Assembly (NCBI RefSeq): GCF_000350225.1
Contig: NW_005178593.1
Location: forward strand, 41,335-105,334
Length of the DNA stretch: 64,000 bases
Source of the DNA: Chondrus crispus
Lineage: Eukaryota > Rhodophyta > Florideophyceae > Gigartinales > Gigartinaceae
Reading direction: 5' to 3'
Shown: one piece after another, positions 41,701-51,229 of the stretch
Layout of the letters: each line of letters starts with the position of its first letter
Numbering within the stretch: the first letter of the stretch is position 1
Translations under genes and position numbers: made by a program
Notes under the pieces: generated by a model
The model's input: the letters and a program-made list of their open reading frames with translations, nothing else
Databases searched by the model: none
What the model was told of the DNA's origin: nothing

Positions 41701-43751
41701 TTGTCGATACGGACGACGCAGCGATTGCGAACTCCCAGCAGGATACAAACAACTCTCAGTCTCGCCCCCAAGCCTTGCCGCCTGATGATGGTCTTCCTGC
41801 ATGCTTCCCATGGGAAGATGAAAATGAAGACCAACTTCCGCACCAAAAGGACATTCTTGGGTACAGAGGCGACAAACCGGACTCAAGAGCACCGGCCAAT
41901 GGAGACGTTGCAAGCTACTTCCGAGAAGAGCCTGCTTTCTTGGCGAATACCACGTCTCCAGGTAGAGCTAGCTTAGTGAAGCCCCTACGGGAAAATGGCA
42001 CTTCATCCGTCCCGAGGAAGCAGCAGCGAACTCTCAACCAACCGTCAGACCCACCTCGCCCTGAAAAAGACATAGGTGAAGTGCGAGTAACTCCGCCCCC
42101 AGGGCTGCCGTTTGAACTTCAATCCGTGGAGCAGGACGTTCTGCGTCAAGTCAAGTCGGTCATTGGAGACAAGACTGCTTCGGAATTCCAGCTGCAGTTT
42201 GTCCCTCGGTGGCTGCTCGACAAAGCTATAGCTGCTGAGAAGAAGAACTACGATGGAGCCTTTGAAGAAGTCGGACTTCTTTCAGTCCCCAGAGGGGCCA
42301 ACATAATATCTTCGCACCATTTCTTCCAAGTCAAGACCGATGGGGAAGAAGACAAACTCCGGCTGAAGTGTCGGATGGTGCCTCACGGAAATCGCGACAA
42401 AGATAAGGACAATGTTCGCAAGGACTCCGCAACTGCACAATTCCCTGTGATCAGACTGGTCTTGTCTATTGCTGCTGTCTTGAACATGATCATAGGCACC
42501 ATCGACATTAAGGGGGCATACCTCCAAGGAGGATACCTTTCGAGAGACATCTATGTTCGCCCGCCAAAAGGTTGGGCGGCCCGCCGCATTCTGTGGCGAC
42601 TTCTAAAGCCTGCTTACGGAATCGTAGAGTCTGGAAGAATTTGGCAGCTGACCATTGAAAGATGGATGTCTGGGCAAGGCATTATACCAATCCCAGGCAT
42701 GCCGCAACTCTTCTTGAAGTTCGGCGCGGGAGGTACCATTTCAATAGCTATTTGCAAGGTCGTGGACGATTTCTTAGTCGTCGGCTCACGACGAGAAGTC
42801 GACGATTTCCACAAAGCACTGGCGAAGCGTTTTGAAGTCGGCCGGTTCGTCGCTGGCCGCCCACTAATCTTCAACCGTCTCCACATCTCCCAGAGTAACG
42901 ATGGGACGGTACACGTTGATATGAAGGAGTACATGGAGAAGATCAACTTTTTAACGCTGTCCCGAGAACGGAAAAAGCAGTTCCACCAAAAAGCCACCCC
43001 CGAAGAACTCACAGCGTACCTCGGATTGGCAGGATCACTGAATTTTCTTGGCCATGGTGTCCTCCCGCAGGCTTCTTTCGCGGCCAGCTATCTTCAGCAA
43101 GCTGTAGGCAACCTAACGGTCTCTGACTTGATAACCGGCAGCAAGGTGCTTAAGGAGCTAACGGGCCTAACTCCCCAACTCAAGTACTGTTCTCCCCCGA
43201 AGCTCGACAAGGACCCATCGTATCTATGCTTCTCAGATGCGAGCCATGGTTCTACTTCATACGGCCAGACCGGATACCTCTCCGGGATATACCTGCCTGT
43301 GGGGGGTGCAGGTGGTGTGTACCATGTTCTCGATTGGCACAGCTGCAAGCAGTCTCGGGTTGCTTTTTCATCAATTGGCGCGGAGATCCTCGCCGCAGCG
43401 ACGTCGACGGACCGCGGATCACTGATGGCGGAAAGCCTCAAACAGGTCTATGGATCGGAGGTGCCACTACCATTTGTCCTCACGGTTGACTCGCACGGCT
43501 TGTATTCAACAGTCACAACGCTGCACGAAGGTACGGACTACCGTCTTCATCCCACAGTTGCACGAATGCGAGACTCCTTTGAGAATGGAGAGATCGCTAC
43601 GATGCAGTGGATCGCAGGAAAGCTGAACCTTGCGGACGCACTGACGAAGAGGAACTTAGAAATGTTCAAGAAGCTGAATGAAGTCATGCTGAACGGAGTG
43701 CTGGACCCTTGTATGTTCGACAAGGCGAAGCGGATCCAGTTTAATTAGCAT

Positions 43752-45029
43752 CTAATCCTCATCAGTTACCACCCGCCTCTTCAGTCGAGAAGAAGGACTG
43801 GTAAAAGGCTTCTTCTTTGGTCCGTGGTCCTTTCGCTTGCGTCGCACCTCAGTGGATATTTTCCTCGCACCCTTGCGACGCTTTCTTTTACCTTGAGGTT
43901 GCCTTGTAAGGCGGCGAAGCTCGGGAATGCCAAGGAGGTCGACTCCATCTCCGACACAAGCGCGCAAGGTGCCTGAACTCATCCTCAAGGCAAAGCGTTC
44001 GGCAGGGTCATAAACAAGCTGCCTCTTGGCGTCAACAACCACGACGTGGTCTATGTCCTCTCCAGAAGAGTCCAGTGCCCCAAGCCTCGCCAAAAAGATC
44101 CCGTCTCGTTGGGTGACCAACCATTCCTCTTCCTCCAGTCCATCCGGAAGAGCAACTTTCTCGAGGCGGTAAGCATGCAGCTCTCTCTCCAACCATGCGC
44201 CTGCTTGTGCAATGCTGGCTGAAGATGTTGGTTTTAAGGACATCATTTCCATCGCTACCGACTCTCCGGCCAATGCCTGCAGACCATTGCCAATGGACGC
44301 TCGAAGGCATTGCCCACCCGGAGAGTAGACAAAGTTACGTATATCTGACCGAAGCGGCACTGCTGCAGACGAGTCGCTGCGAGCACCGGGGCATCGGACT
44401 CTGAAGAAGCGATCCATCCGTCTTGTGCACGCTAAGTGCAAATTGTCCAAGTACTGAGCCTGGGCGCGGGGGTCGTAAGAAATTTTCACATTGATCGGGG
44501 TGCCACTCGAATTTCTGCAGACCTCCAGGTCAGTGTCAATTTCACTGCAGAGCTCCGCCATCTGGTCCAAAGTCCCCAGGACCTGATGAGACTTCATGGT
44601 GTAGAAATCTATTGGCCAGAAGGAGCGAGAACCCCCGCGATCATCTGAGGAGGCATGGTACCCTCGCCTGCCGGAACGTCTATCATCCCCAGAGGCGAAT
44701 ACGATACGCCGAATTGCATACTCATTGTGATCCACATGCAGCTCCATGATCCTTGAGCCCCAATGGCTGAAGAACCCAACATCCGCTAGCCGACTTTCGG
44801 AGTGCTCTTGACCAGGACGAACCCCCAACCAAGCCCACATCTCCTCCGAGACCGACCGTGGCAATCGCAAGCTCCTCACCAACTCGTCCTCGTTGACCAA
44901 CCGAACCTCAGAACCACCTTTCAATTGCGCACGACCGGTCTTACCGTCCATTCCTATAGCCTTGAGCGGCAAACGCTTGCCCCGGATAGTGATCCACCGC
45001 GCGCCTTCCATCGCTGGCCTCGCCTTCAC
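43752..45029 (-). CDS. Antisense ORF in Copia-type element: predicted papain-like cysteine peptidase with basic tail
   Basis: 425 uninterrupted codons on the strand opposite to gag and pol; its end abuts the RNase H end (stop codons three bases apart). I do not recognise the family. Gln240-Cys241 in GGQCLRASIGNGL followed by His328 in DHVVVVDAKRQLVYDPAE and Asp341 resembles the oxyanion-Gln, Cys, His, Asp order of papain-fold peptidases or de-ubiquitinases. The helix after the Cys (LRASIGNGLQAL) is echoed at 355-366 (LRACVGDGVDLL). Residues 378-421 are Lys/Arg-rich and look like a nuclear or nucleic-acid-binding tail. The N-terminal 60 residues have short strands. Such a gene may have been captured and may serve capsid maturation, removal of host ubiquitin, or something else. 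The start is the first Met, about 380 bases from the 3' LTR. Confidence 0.7.
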   Translation of the reverse strand: MKARPAMEGARWITIRGKRLPLKAIGMDGKTGRAQLKGGSEVRLVNEDELVRSLRLPRSVSEEMWAWLGVRPGQEHSESRLADVGFFSHWGSRIMELHVDHNEYAIRRIVFASGDDRRSGRRGYHASSDDRGGSRSFWPIDFYTMKSHQVLGTLDQMAELCSEIDTDLEVCRNSSGTPINVKISYDPRAQAQYLDNLHLACTRRMDRFFRVRCPGARSDSSAAVPLRSDIRNFVYSPGGQCLRASIGNGLQALAGESVAMEMMSLKPTSSASIAQAGAWLERELHAYRLEKVALPDGLEEEEWLVTQRDGIFLARLGALDSSGEDIDHVVVVDAKRQLVYDPAERFALRMSSGTLRACVGDGVDLLGIPELRRLTRQPQGKRKRRKGARKISTEVRRKRKDHGPKKKPFTSPSSRLKRRVVTDED

Positions 45030-45406
45030 CCCTCCGTACCGTGGCCCACAGGCTCTTTTCTCGGTTGCGGTCAGGGTGGTAGCTCAGCAATTGAGGCAAG
45101 GCGCAGCGGTAGATACGATGTGCGGAAAGGTCGAGGGGAATCGTACGGAGCGGTGCTGTGGCGCGCGTTCGGAGGTCAGGACGGACAGAAGGGAGTTGGA
45201 ACGTTCCACGAGGGAAAAAGGGGGTAGGAAATCGTTGAAGGGGAGCAAATGAGGACGCCAACAACTCCAGCGCCGCGGGCTGTTCTCGTAAAGAACGGCC
45301 ACCGGGTGAGGGCTGGAAAGGTGTCAGGCCGCGCGACGACGGATATACCGCGGCGTCGGCGTGCCTGCCGCGCCGGCCGCCGTCGGTCGTGGCCCGACGG
45401 GGGGTG

Positions 45407-45688
45407 TGTCGTGGAGTTGTACAGCGAGGACAACGCTAGCCCTAAGCGGCCTACAGTGTCCGCGGCGGTGCGCCGGCGGTCCCCGAATACTAATGGAAAT
45501 ATCGGGTATTTATACAAGGGGAAATTAAAGAGGGTAGAAATCCGGAGGGGGGACAACACAGGGGACCTCCGGTGGCTTTGTAGCCGGTAACTTCGCCTCG
45601 CTCGATCACCTCCGCTCCACTCCCTCCACTGCGCGCGATCAGGGAAACTGAGCGCCAACATCCTCTCGCGACTAACATTCCTACCGCA
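45407..45688 (+). repeat. 3' LTR of the young Copia-type element
   Basis: 282 bases, about two differences from the 5' copy. Preceded by a G-rich polypurine tract. Confidence 0.92.
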
Positions 45689-45699
45689 GTACAGTACAT

Positions 45700-46240
45700 C
45701 GTTGTGCCGCCCGACGGATCACGTGCACCTGCGCGAATACTCGCTGAAGCGAATATTGTTGCTCGCCACAAGGAGGTTCTCAATCGAAAGGGCGATGTGT
45801 TTCGTCTTCTTGACAGGCTGAGAGGGGCCGTTCGGAGAGGACTGCTTTTTAGAAGCTTCTACTTGTCTATCTTTCGCGGTTGCTTCGACGGCATCTGTGG
45901 CAGATCCTGTCGCGCTTTCATCCGTTGATGGACTCCGCGCAGATGAAGCGATACGGGCGTCCATGACGCAAACCGGTACGACCCGTGCAGTTTGATACTC
46001 GTTTGTGCTGATGAAAGAGCGGAAAACCCACTTCGTTTTCCTCCAAGACGGGTCGATCCGGCACTGCTGTGATGAGACGGATGTGAAACTCGTGGAAACT
46101 CACATGTCCCGAGTTTTCGGTATGCTGTGAGTTTTGCCAAACGCGTTGTTTCAAAATTTTGCGTTCAGAAAATCCGAGCAAACTCGCCGCCAAAACAAGT
46201 GTTTTCGTGACTTTACGGACAACCTTAATGTATATACTCT
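45700..46240 (-). repeat. Dispersed repeat, copy B
   Basis: Second copy of the repeat at 19859-20385. Its right end is cut by the pogo-like element at TA 46242. Before the young Copia-type element arrived it lay directly beside the pogo-like terminus now at 38.47 kb. Confidence 0.7.
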
Positions 46241-46243
46241 GTA

Positions 46244-46898
46244 CAGGGGGGGGACTCCCATTAGTGCCACATTTACTAATGCCACCCTCCCAATAATGCC
46301 GGCCAGGCCTACGAACACGAAAAGTGCCACGTGTTACACGGGTCCGGGTGTTATGCTGCCGTCCGTCCATCGCGCGTGAAAGCGGCTTCTATGCCCGATT
46401 CTATTCACCGAAGAGCGTTCACAGACCTCACCTTGTCCTCCTTATGGATCTGGTTCTGGAAATAAAAAAAGCAACGCGCAAGCGCGCCTGACAATAGCAG
46501 AGAAACTAGACATTGCAGATCTGCTCGGCAAAGGACACTGTGCCGAAGCAATTGAGCGGCAGTTTGGCATCGCAGGGCGCACCGTGCGAAACATCAGAGC
46601 TACTGCTCCCACATTTTCTCCGCGTAGCCAACAAGAAGCCAAACATCATAAAGACCCTTCAGGCCGTGGGAGTTTTGGGGACTGAATGCCAAGTTTCAGA
46701 CGCTCTATCGTATCTGAGGTCGGCAAAGCGCGCGTTTCTCACTGCAAAACACGACAGAGATCCAACGCGGAGCAGGCAGACGATAATTAACCGAGTGCGT
46801 CAAAAATGGATGTGACGACGTCACCTATTAATGCTGTCTCCCAATAGTGCCAGTTTTGGGGTCTCGCACGGGGCGGCACTAATGAGTAGGGGCCACTG
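46244..46898 (+). mobile_element. Internally deleted pogo/Tigger-type DNA element
   Basis: 655 bases flanked by TA on both sides. Inverted ends: CAGGGGGGGGACTCCCATTAG on the left versus CAGTGGCCCCTACTCATTAG on the right (reverse complement), both continuing into TGCC. The middle keeps a CENP-B/pogo-type helix-turn-helix in one frame (about 46463-46600, RLTIAEKLDIADLLGKGHC then AIERQFGIAGRTVRNIRA) and, in another frame, a piece of the following region (about 46630-46815). No DDE domain remains, so it is non-autonomous. Confidence 0.8.
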
Positions 46899-46902
46899 TA
46901 TA

Positions 46903-47219
46903 TGTTTTGCAAAAAAAAGCTGGCCTCAAATTGCCGGTCGTCTTAGACACGTGCTAAACAGAGAATTGTCTGACTCCTAGATCTGCTTCATACTGTACGC
47001 TGGACAGCCCCGCCCACTGCAGCCTCAGATTGGTTATAGTAACCTTATGTAGTACAGTACTGTACCGTTACTGTACCCTTGCTGCTGTACATTCGCCCAC
47101 CTCCCCGTCACAGCAACCAGGCGTTACTACCGTAGCACCACCACGTCAATTCGGTTAAGTCCGCTCTTCAGTGGCCATTTTTCCCCCTGCAGCCCTCACC
47201 GCCCTGATCTCCCGATCTC
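46903..47219. other. Promoter-side gap with GTACTGTA cluster
   Basis: Upstream of the phosphotransferase-like gene. Within about 47050-47095 five GTAC cores occur in TACTGTAC/GTACAGTAC contexts. C-rich leader toward the start codon. No gene. Confidence 0.45.
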
Positions 47220-48497
47220 ATGCCACCACACGCGCAGTATGGATTTGAGTGGGGAAAGACCACATTTGGCGCCGAGCCCAGATGGACTCAAGAACCTTCA
47301 ATTGATGCGCTCAAGGATATCGTAAAAGACGAACTTGGTCAATCCCAAGCTTGCATCGTCACATTTTTGGCTCAAGGGGGATTCAATAAGGTGTACAAAG
47401 TACAACATGATGATGCCGAGTATATTATGCGAGTCACACTTCCAGTTGATCCCCGTCATAAGACACAAAGCGAGGCAGCAACCCTCGACTTTATCCAGCA
47501 AAACACAGATGCCCCCGTCCCCACTGTCATTGCATTTGACGCTTCAAACGACAATGCTCTTCGTTTCGAATGGATGCTCCTAGAGCACATGCCTGGAAAA
47601 CCGCTAAGGCAACACTGGAAATCACTACCGCTAGAAAGCAAGCGGGCTTTGGTAAAGCGTATTGCACTTCATGTTGTCCAGCTATTCCGTGCCCGAATCC
47701 AAGGCATAGGGAACCTTTATCACTCCGCCACGTCCCGAGATGACGCTGTTGACCAGACAAAGTTTCGAGTCGGCCAAATTGTGTCGAATGAATTCTTTTG
47801 GGATGATCGCTCAACCCAAGACTTCCCCCGAGGTCCATTTCGTTCAAGCCGAAGTTGGCTACACGCCCGGTTGCTTGTGCACCGTCACGAAAGCAAGGAC
47901 ATTATTGAAACGTCGAGAGATGAAGATGATATTGATATGGCAGAGCAGGTCGCTATACTGGAGCGAAGACTTGCCGCGCTTCTCCCTTCAATTTTTAAAT
48001 TCAACCTAAACCATGAAGTGGAAGAAACAGCCCTCTTTCATGATGACCTCTCTCAACAGAACATCATGGTTGATGAGGACGGGAATCTTACTGCAATTAT
48101 TGACTGGGAATGCGTGTCTGCATTACCGTTATGGAGGGTATGTCAAATTCCATACTTTCTTCGGGGAAGAGAACGAATGGAGATGCCAAATAGAAGCACA
48201 TACGCTATGGACGAAAACGGGCTGGCCGAGGACGGCGAGATTAACGAGGTGTACGTGCAACATCTTCTTCAGTACGAACAGACTGAACTGCGGAAAGAGT
48301 TTTTGAATGAGATCAAGAATATCGAGCCAGCTTGGTTTGCGATTTATTCGTCTGACTTGAATTTGAGAAAGGCAGACTTCGAGACGGCAGTGAATTACAT
48401 TGATGATGAATTCTGCATCAAGCTTATCTCTAAATGGCTGGATGACGTGGCAGCCGGGGAAGACGTCCCGAGTTTACAGAAGATGCTTCTGGAATAG
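47220..48497 (+). CDS. Aminoglycoside-phosphotransferase (APH)-fold kinase
   Basis: 425 residues, single exon. N-lobe: AQGGFNKVYKV (51-61) as nucleotide loop and IMRVTLP (69-75), with Arg at the usual Lys position or nearby. C-lobe: ALFHDDLSQQNIMVD (271-285), with catalytic Asp276 (Brenner motif HDDLxxxN) and Asn281, then AIIDWECVS (292-300), with the metal-binding Asp. VSALPLWRV after it is typical of the fungal/algal eukaryotic APH families. These enzymes phosphorylate small molecules or sugars; the name does not mean antibiotic resistance. The substrate is unknown. The start is the first Met after a C-rich leader. Confidence 0.8.
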   Translation: MPPHAQYGFEWGKTTFGAEPRWTQEPSIDALKDIVKDELGQSQACIVTFLAQGGFNKVYKVQHDDAEYIMRVTLPVDPRHKTQSEAATLDFIQQNTDAPVPTVIAFDASNDNALRFEWMLLEHMPGKPLRQHWKSLPLESKRALVKRIALHVVQLFRARIQGIGNLYHSATSRDDAVDQTKFRVGQIVSNEFFWDDRSTQDFPRGPFRSSRSWLHARLLVHRHESKDIIETSRDEDDIDMAEQVAILERRLAALLPSIFKFNLNHEVEETALFHDDLSQQNIMVDEDGNLTAIIDWECVSALPLWRVCQIPYFLRGRERMEMPNRSTYAMDENGLAEDGEINEVYVQHLLQYEQTELRKEFLNEIKNIEPAWFAIYSSDLNLRKADFETAVNYIDDEFCIKLISKWLDDVAAGEDVPSLQKMLLE

Positions 48498-49109
48498 GTC
48501 TTGAAAATGTTCCTGTCGATGAGCGACATGAATTTACGATGTTTCGTCTTAACTACGAATCCCGTGTTCATCGCATGTGAGGAGCGGGCTATTTGGTGTT
48601 GACATAGCTGAGATTAGCATCGCTTCAGCATAGCGAACATCCCAGGCCTTGTCGTTCTATGCTCCTATCGCATTTGAAGCACGACAAGAGCAATTGTGAG
48701 AGGCTAAAGTTTGCAGTTTTCCTGCTTGAGAATGCGCCAAAAATGATAGGCCCCGGGGATGACGACTCGTTTTCCCGCAGGAACTTTATCTCCCGACTAT
48801 AGCGCATAAGTGAAGAAGAACACACGCTGTCTCCTTTGAAGACCCGAAATGCGCGAAGTCCTTGTCGATGCAAACCAGATAGACGCCCAAAGCTTCCAAG
48901 GAAATTTCCCAACAGCGAAATATGTTTACTCAGTCTACATTGAGTACACAGGAAATGTGATTGAGAGATAGAAGACGAATGAATGAAGCACACCCCCGGA
49001 CCTCAACATACAAACAAGCCGTTACAAGTGAAACAGTGTCGATCACTGGCAGAACAGGGAACAGCGCAGTTTGGTTTACTTGCAGGCTGCGGATAATGAA
49101 ACTAAAGGT
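48498..49109. other. Intergenic stretch
   Basis: About 610 bases between the kinase stop and the small minus-strand gene. A 122-codon minus-strand frame (48625-48993) is Ser/Cys-rich with no family and is not called. Confidence 0.4.
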
Positions 49110-49507
49110 CTAGAAGTGGAGGTTTCTCCAAATCTTAGCATTACTCTTGAAAGACGCTTTGATAGTGGCAGCAGACATCGCTGGATCAACAGGAGCTAGA
49201 ACAGTCGAGACCGTCTTAGATTTGAACTTCTTCAGGGTGCTGATCTTGGTACCATTGGTAATCTTAATCTGAAGGTTGTACATCTTCGGAGTTTCAGAAG
49301 TCAGCTGTGATACAACACGATGAAAACAATTGTTAGTTTTAGAATCCCGTAGAAATAGTATGAGCCGAACAGACAACAAACTTACCCCCCCTGAATACAG
49401 ACGAAAGTTCGTGCTGTAAAATCGCCCGGGTTCTGACGTATTCCCGTGAGCTTACTGTCAGGGATGTTGTCGATGAAGTCGTACAGAGGTTCCCTCCCTA
49501 GACCCAT
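49110..49507 (-). CDS. Small two-exon gene of unknown function
   Basis: Exon 1 is likely 49507-49386 (MGLGREPLYDFIDNIPDSK...GIRQNPGDFTARTFVCIQGG). A GTAAG donor at 49385-49381 and a TATCACAG acceptor near 49309 fit an intron of about 77 bases. Exon 2 (about 49308-49110) reads LTSETPKMYNLQIKITNG...KIWRNLHF and stops. The product would be about 105 residues, basic in its second half. The joined frame is off by one base exactly at a run of G at the donor, so either a G is missing in the assembly or the splice differs. Codon use and the clear splice signals favour a real gene. Family not recognised. Confidence 0.5.
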
Positions 49508-50451
49508 TGTGACTGTGAAGATAGAAGTTCCCGGATGCGTGAAGACGTGATACGGTGTGAAGACGTGATACGGTAGATTTGCAGGCGTAATAAATAACGC
49601 CAGGAATTACAAGACCTTCACACAAAAGTTCAGGATGCGGCATGCTGATTTCCTCAACTCTGAGCGAATGAATGAGTCCGCATCTCCTCTACCCCGTCAA
49701 CGTTTTAATCATGCCTTTTGGTTTCGAAGATATCAACACAAAACGTTTTGAGAGGTTGGTCAAACAGGCTTCTTTTTTAGGCATTCTAAAAATGGCTGGA
49801 AAACGTGCAGATCTAATCCTTCCGCAACGCACAAGTCAACTGCGGTGGCGCGAGTACCTTTTTCTTTCTTGCTGCAATGCAAGGAGCAAGCACAAGTCGA
49901 GAAAAATTAAGTTGAAAAGTAGCCTGATACTAGATCACTTGTCGTCTAGACAATAGAATGCATAGGACCCGTAGCCTCATACAAAACCACAGAGGCCACT
50001 TCTCGACTCAATGCTGTGCACCAGTACAGTACAACAACCGTGGAAGAAACGACTAATGCAGTGCAAATCGAGTTTTAGAGTAGGAATCTCCTTAGGAGTG
50101 TATCTGGTTAGGAATGCCAACACAGTCGGCATGCTGAGCGTCCCCGTCGTCTTTTTCCAGACGCACTTGGTTGCGCAGCCGGGGGCTGTCCCTAGCATGT
50201 CCATGTCTCTGCTCTCACAAGGGATCAAAGCGATGGCTCATCGCTGTTTGGGTGCACGAGTGATAATCGTCGGTGTGATATTCCCTTGTTCGCGCCATAC
50301 AGTATTTCCTTTACACTAAAACAATGGTTGGCAATGAATCCCTGCCCGCCATGACCATTACCTCGCAACGCCATCACCCTTCTCAAGCGCACCAAAGCCC
50401 TGGATTCGGGTGCTGTAGCTAGCTGGACCAAGTCTCTGGCATCCGCAGCAT
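49508..50451. other. Intergenic stretch of 0.94 kb
   Basis: Upstream of both the small minus-strand gene and the HtrA-like gene. Two tandem copies of GTGAAGACGTGATACGGT lie at about 49539-49574. A plus-strand frame at 49672-49956 has no family features. An upstream exon for the protease cannot be excluded. Confidence 0.4.
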
Positions 50452-51054
50452 ATGGTGCTCGAGTGCGAGAAGCGAGCCGCTGCGTTGTACAATCAAACCT
50501 CTCCATCAGTTGGGGCTGTTCTAGCCCCACCATCCACGGGCACCTGCTTTGTGTGGGACAGCCACACGCTCCTTACGTGCCTCCATGTCATCCAAAGCAC
50601 CGAGCGCCCCCAAGTGGCTCTACCATGTGGCACTGTTTTGACGACCTCCATTTCACACACATGTGCATCACATGACATCGCCGTGTTACGCTCGGCCAAT
50701 GCACTCCCGACACCCTTGCCATGTTCGCCGAGTCCGGCACGCCCAGGTCAGTTGGCTTTCGCTGTATCGGCAGCTGAACATTCACCTCCGTCTTTGACAG
50801 CGGGCGTGGTCTCAGCGGTGGGACGAGTCGCTCCTGCGCCGAAAGAAGGTGGGCCCACGCTCTCCGGCCTGGTGCAGATCGACGCGTCCGTGAATAGTGG
50901 CGCTTCGGGCGCCCCCGTGCTTGACTCGGAAGGGCGGTTGCTCGGAATGGTTTGTGCTATCGCCAGTGAAAGCGGTAGGTTCGAAGGTGTCGCCTATGCT
51001 ATCCCAATTGCGGAACTAGAAAGAGTCGCCAACCGACGAATGTCAAACATGTGA
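50452..51054 (+). CDS. HtrA/Deg-like trypsin-fold serine protease
   Basis: 200 residues, the size of one chymotrypsin-fold domain without a PDZ domain. The triad is visible: His45 in LLTCLHVI (family 'TxxHV'), Asp75 in SHDIAVLR and Ser152 in NSGASGAPVLDSEGRLLGMV (family GNSGGP). The sequence before the Ser (GLVQIDASVNSG) and after it (GVAYAIPI) is Deg/HtrA-like. There is no clear signal or transit peptide at the chosen start (Met at 50452), so the compartment is unknown and a 5' exon may be missing. The domain would cut unfolded or exposed proteins. Confidence 0.82.
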   Translation: MVLECEKRAAALYNQTSPSVGAVLAPPSTGTCFVWDSHTLLTCLHVIQSTERPQVALPCGTVLTTSISHTCASHDIAVLRSANALPTPLPCSPSPARPGQLAFAVSAAEHSPPSLTAGVVSAVGRVAPAPKEGGPTLSGLVQIDASVNSGASGAPVLDSEGRLLGMVCAIASESGRFEGVAYAIPIAELERVANRRMSNM

Positions 51055-51229
51055 CGCCTTACCTTTTCGAAAGAAGGCACCTACAAGGAGAGGTGAGAAT
51101 GGCCCGACGTTCTGCTTCTCTAGTGGTGAGTCCTTCACCGAAGAGATAAGCAATCCCTCATCAAACAATCTCTGTCATCAGGGTCGCCCTTTCATCACTC
51201 TTTCCTGGAGATGAGCCACACTGCTTTCA

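Larger units (their letters stand above)
38482..45688 (+). mobile_element. Young Copia-type LTR retrotransposon carrying a long antisense gene
   Basis: The target duplication GTACA flanks it (38477-38481, 45689-45693). LTRs are 282 bases each and differ at about two positions (below 1 percent), so insertion is recent. A half-tRNA-iMet primer-binding site (GTTATGGGCCCAG) begins at 38764, and a GACGGGGGGTG polypurine tract precedes the right LTR. Parts: gag about 38.8-40.1 kb with CADCGEHGHLRGDLRC zinc knuckle; protease/integrase about 40.2-41.6 kb; reverse transcriptase about 42.1-42.95 kb with VVDDFLVVG; RNase H about 43.2-43.7 kb. The integrase-before-RT order is Copia. An antisense frame fills the space before the 3' LTR. 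It looks nearly whole, with perhaps one or two breaks. The lineage resembles Copia groups known from red algae (Porphyra PyRE1G-type); that assignment is tentative. Confidence 0.9.

Noticed and set aside
47220-48497. Antibiotic-resistance reading of the APH-fold gene
   Set aside because: The family name is historical; eukaryotic members of this layout are not known resistance genes.
49672-49956. 94-codon plus-strand frame
   Set aside because: No family, ordinary length for chance, no coding signal visible.
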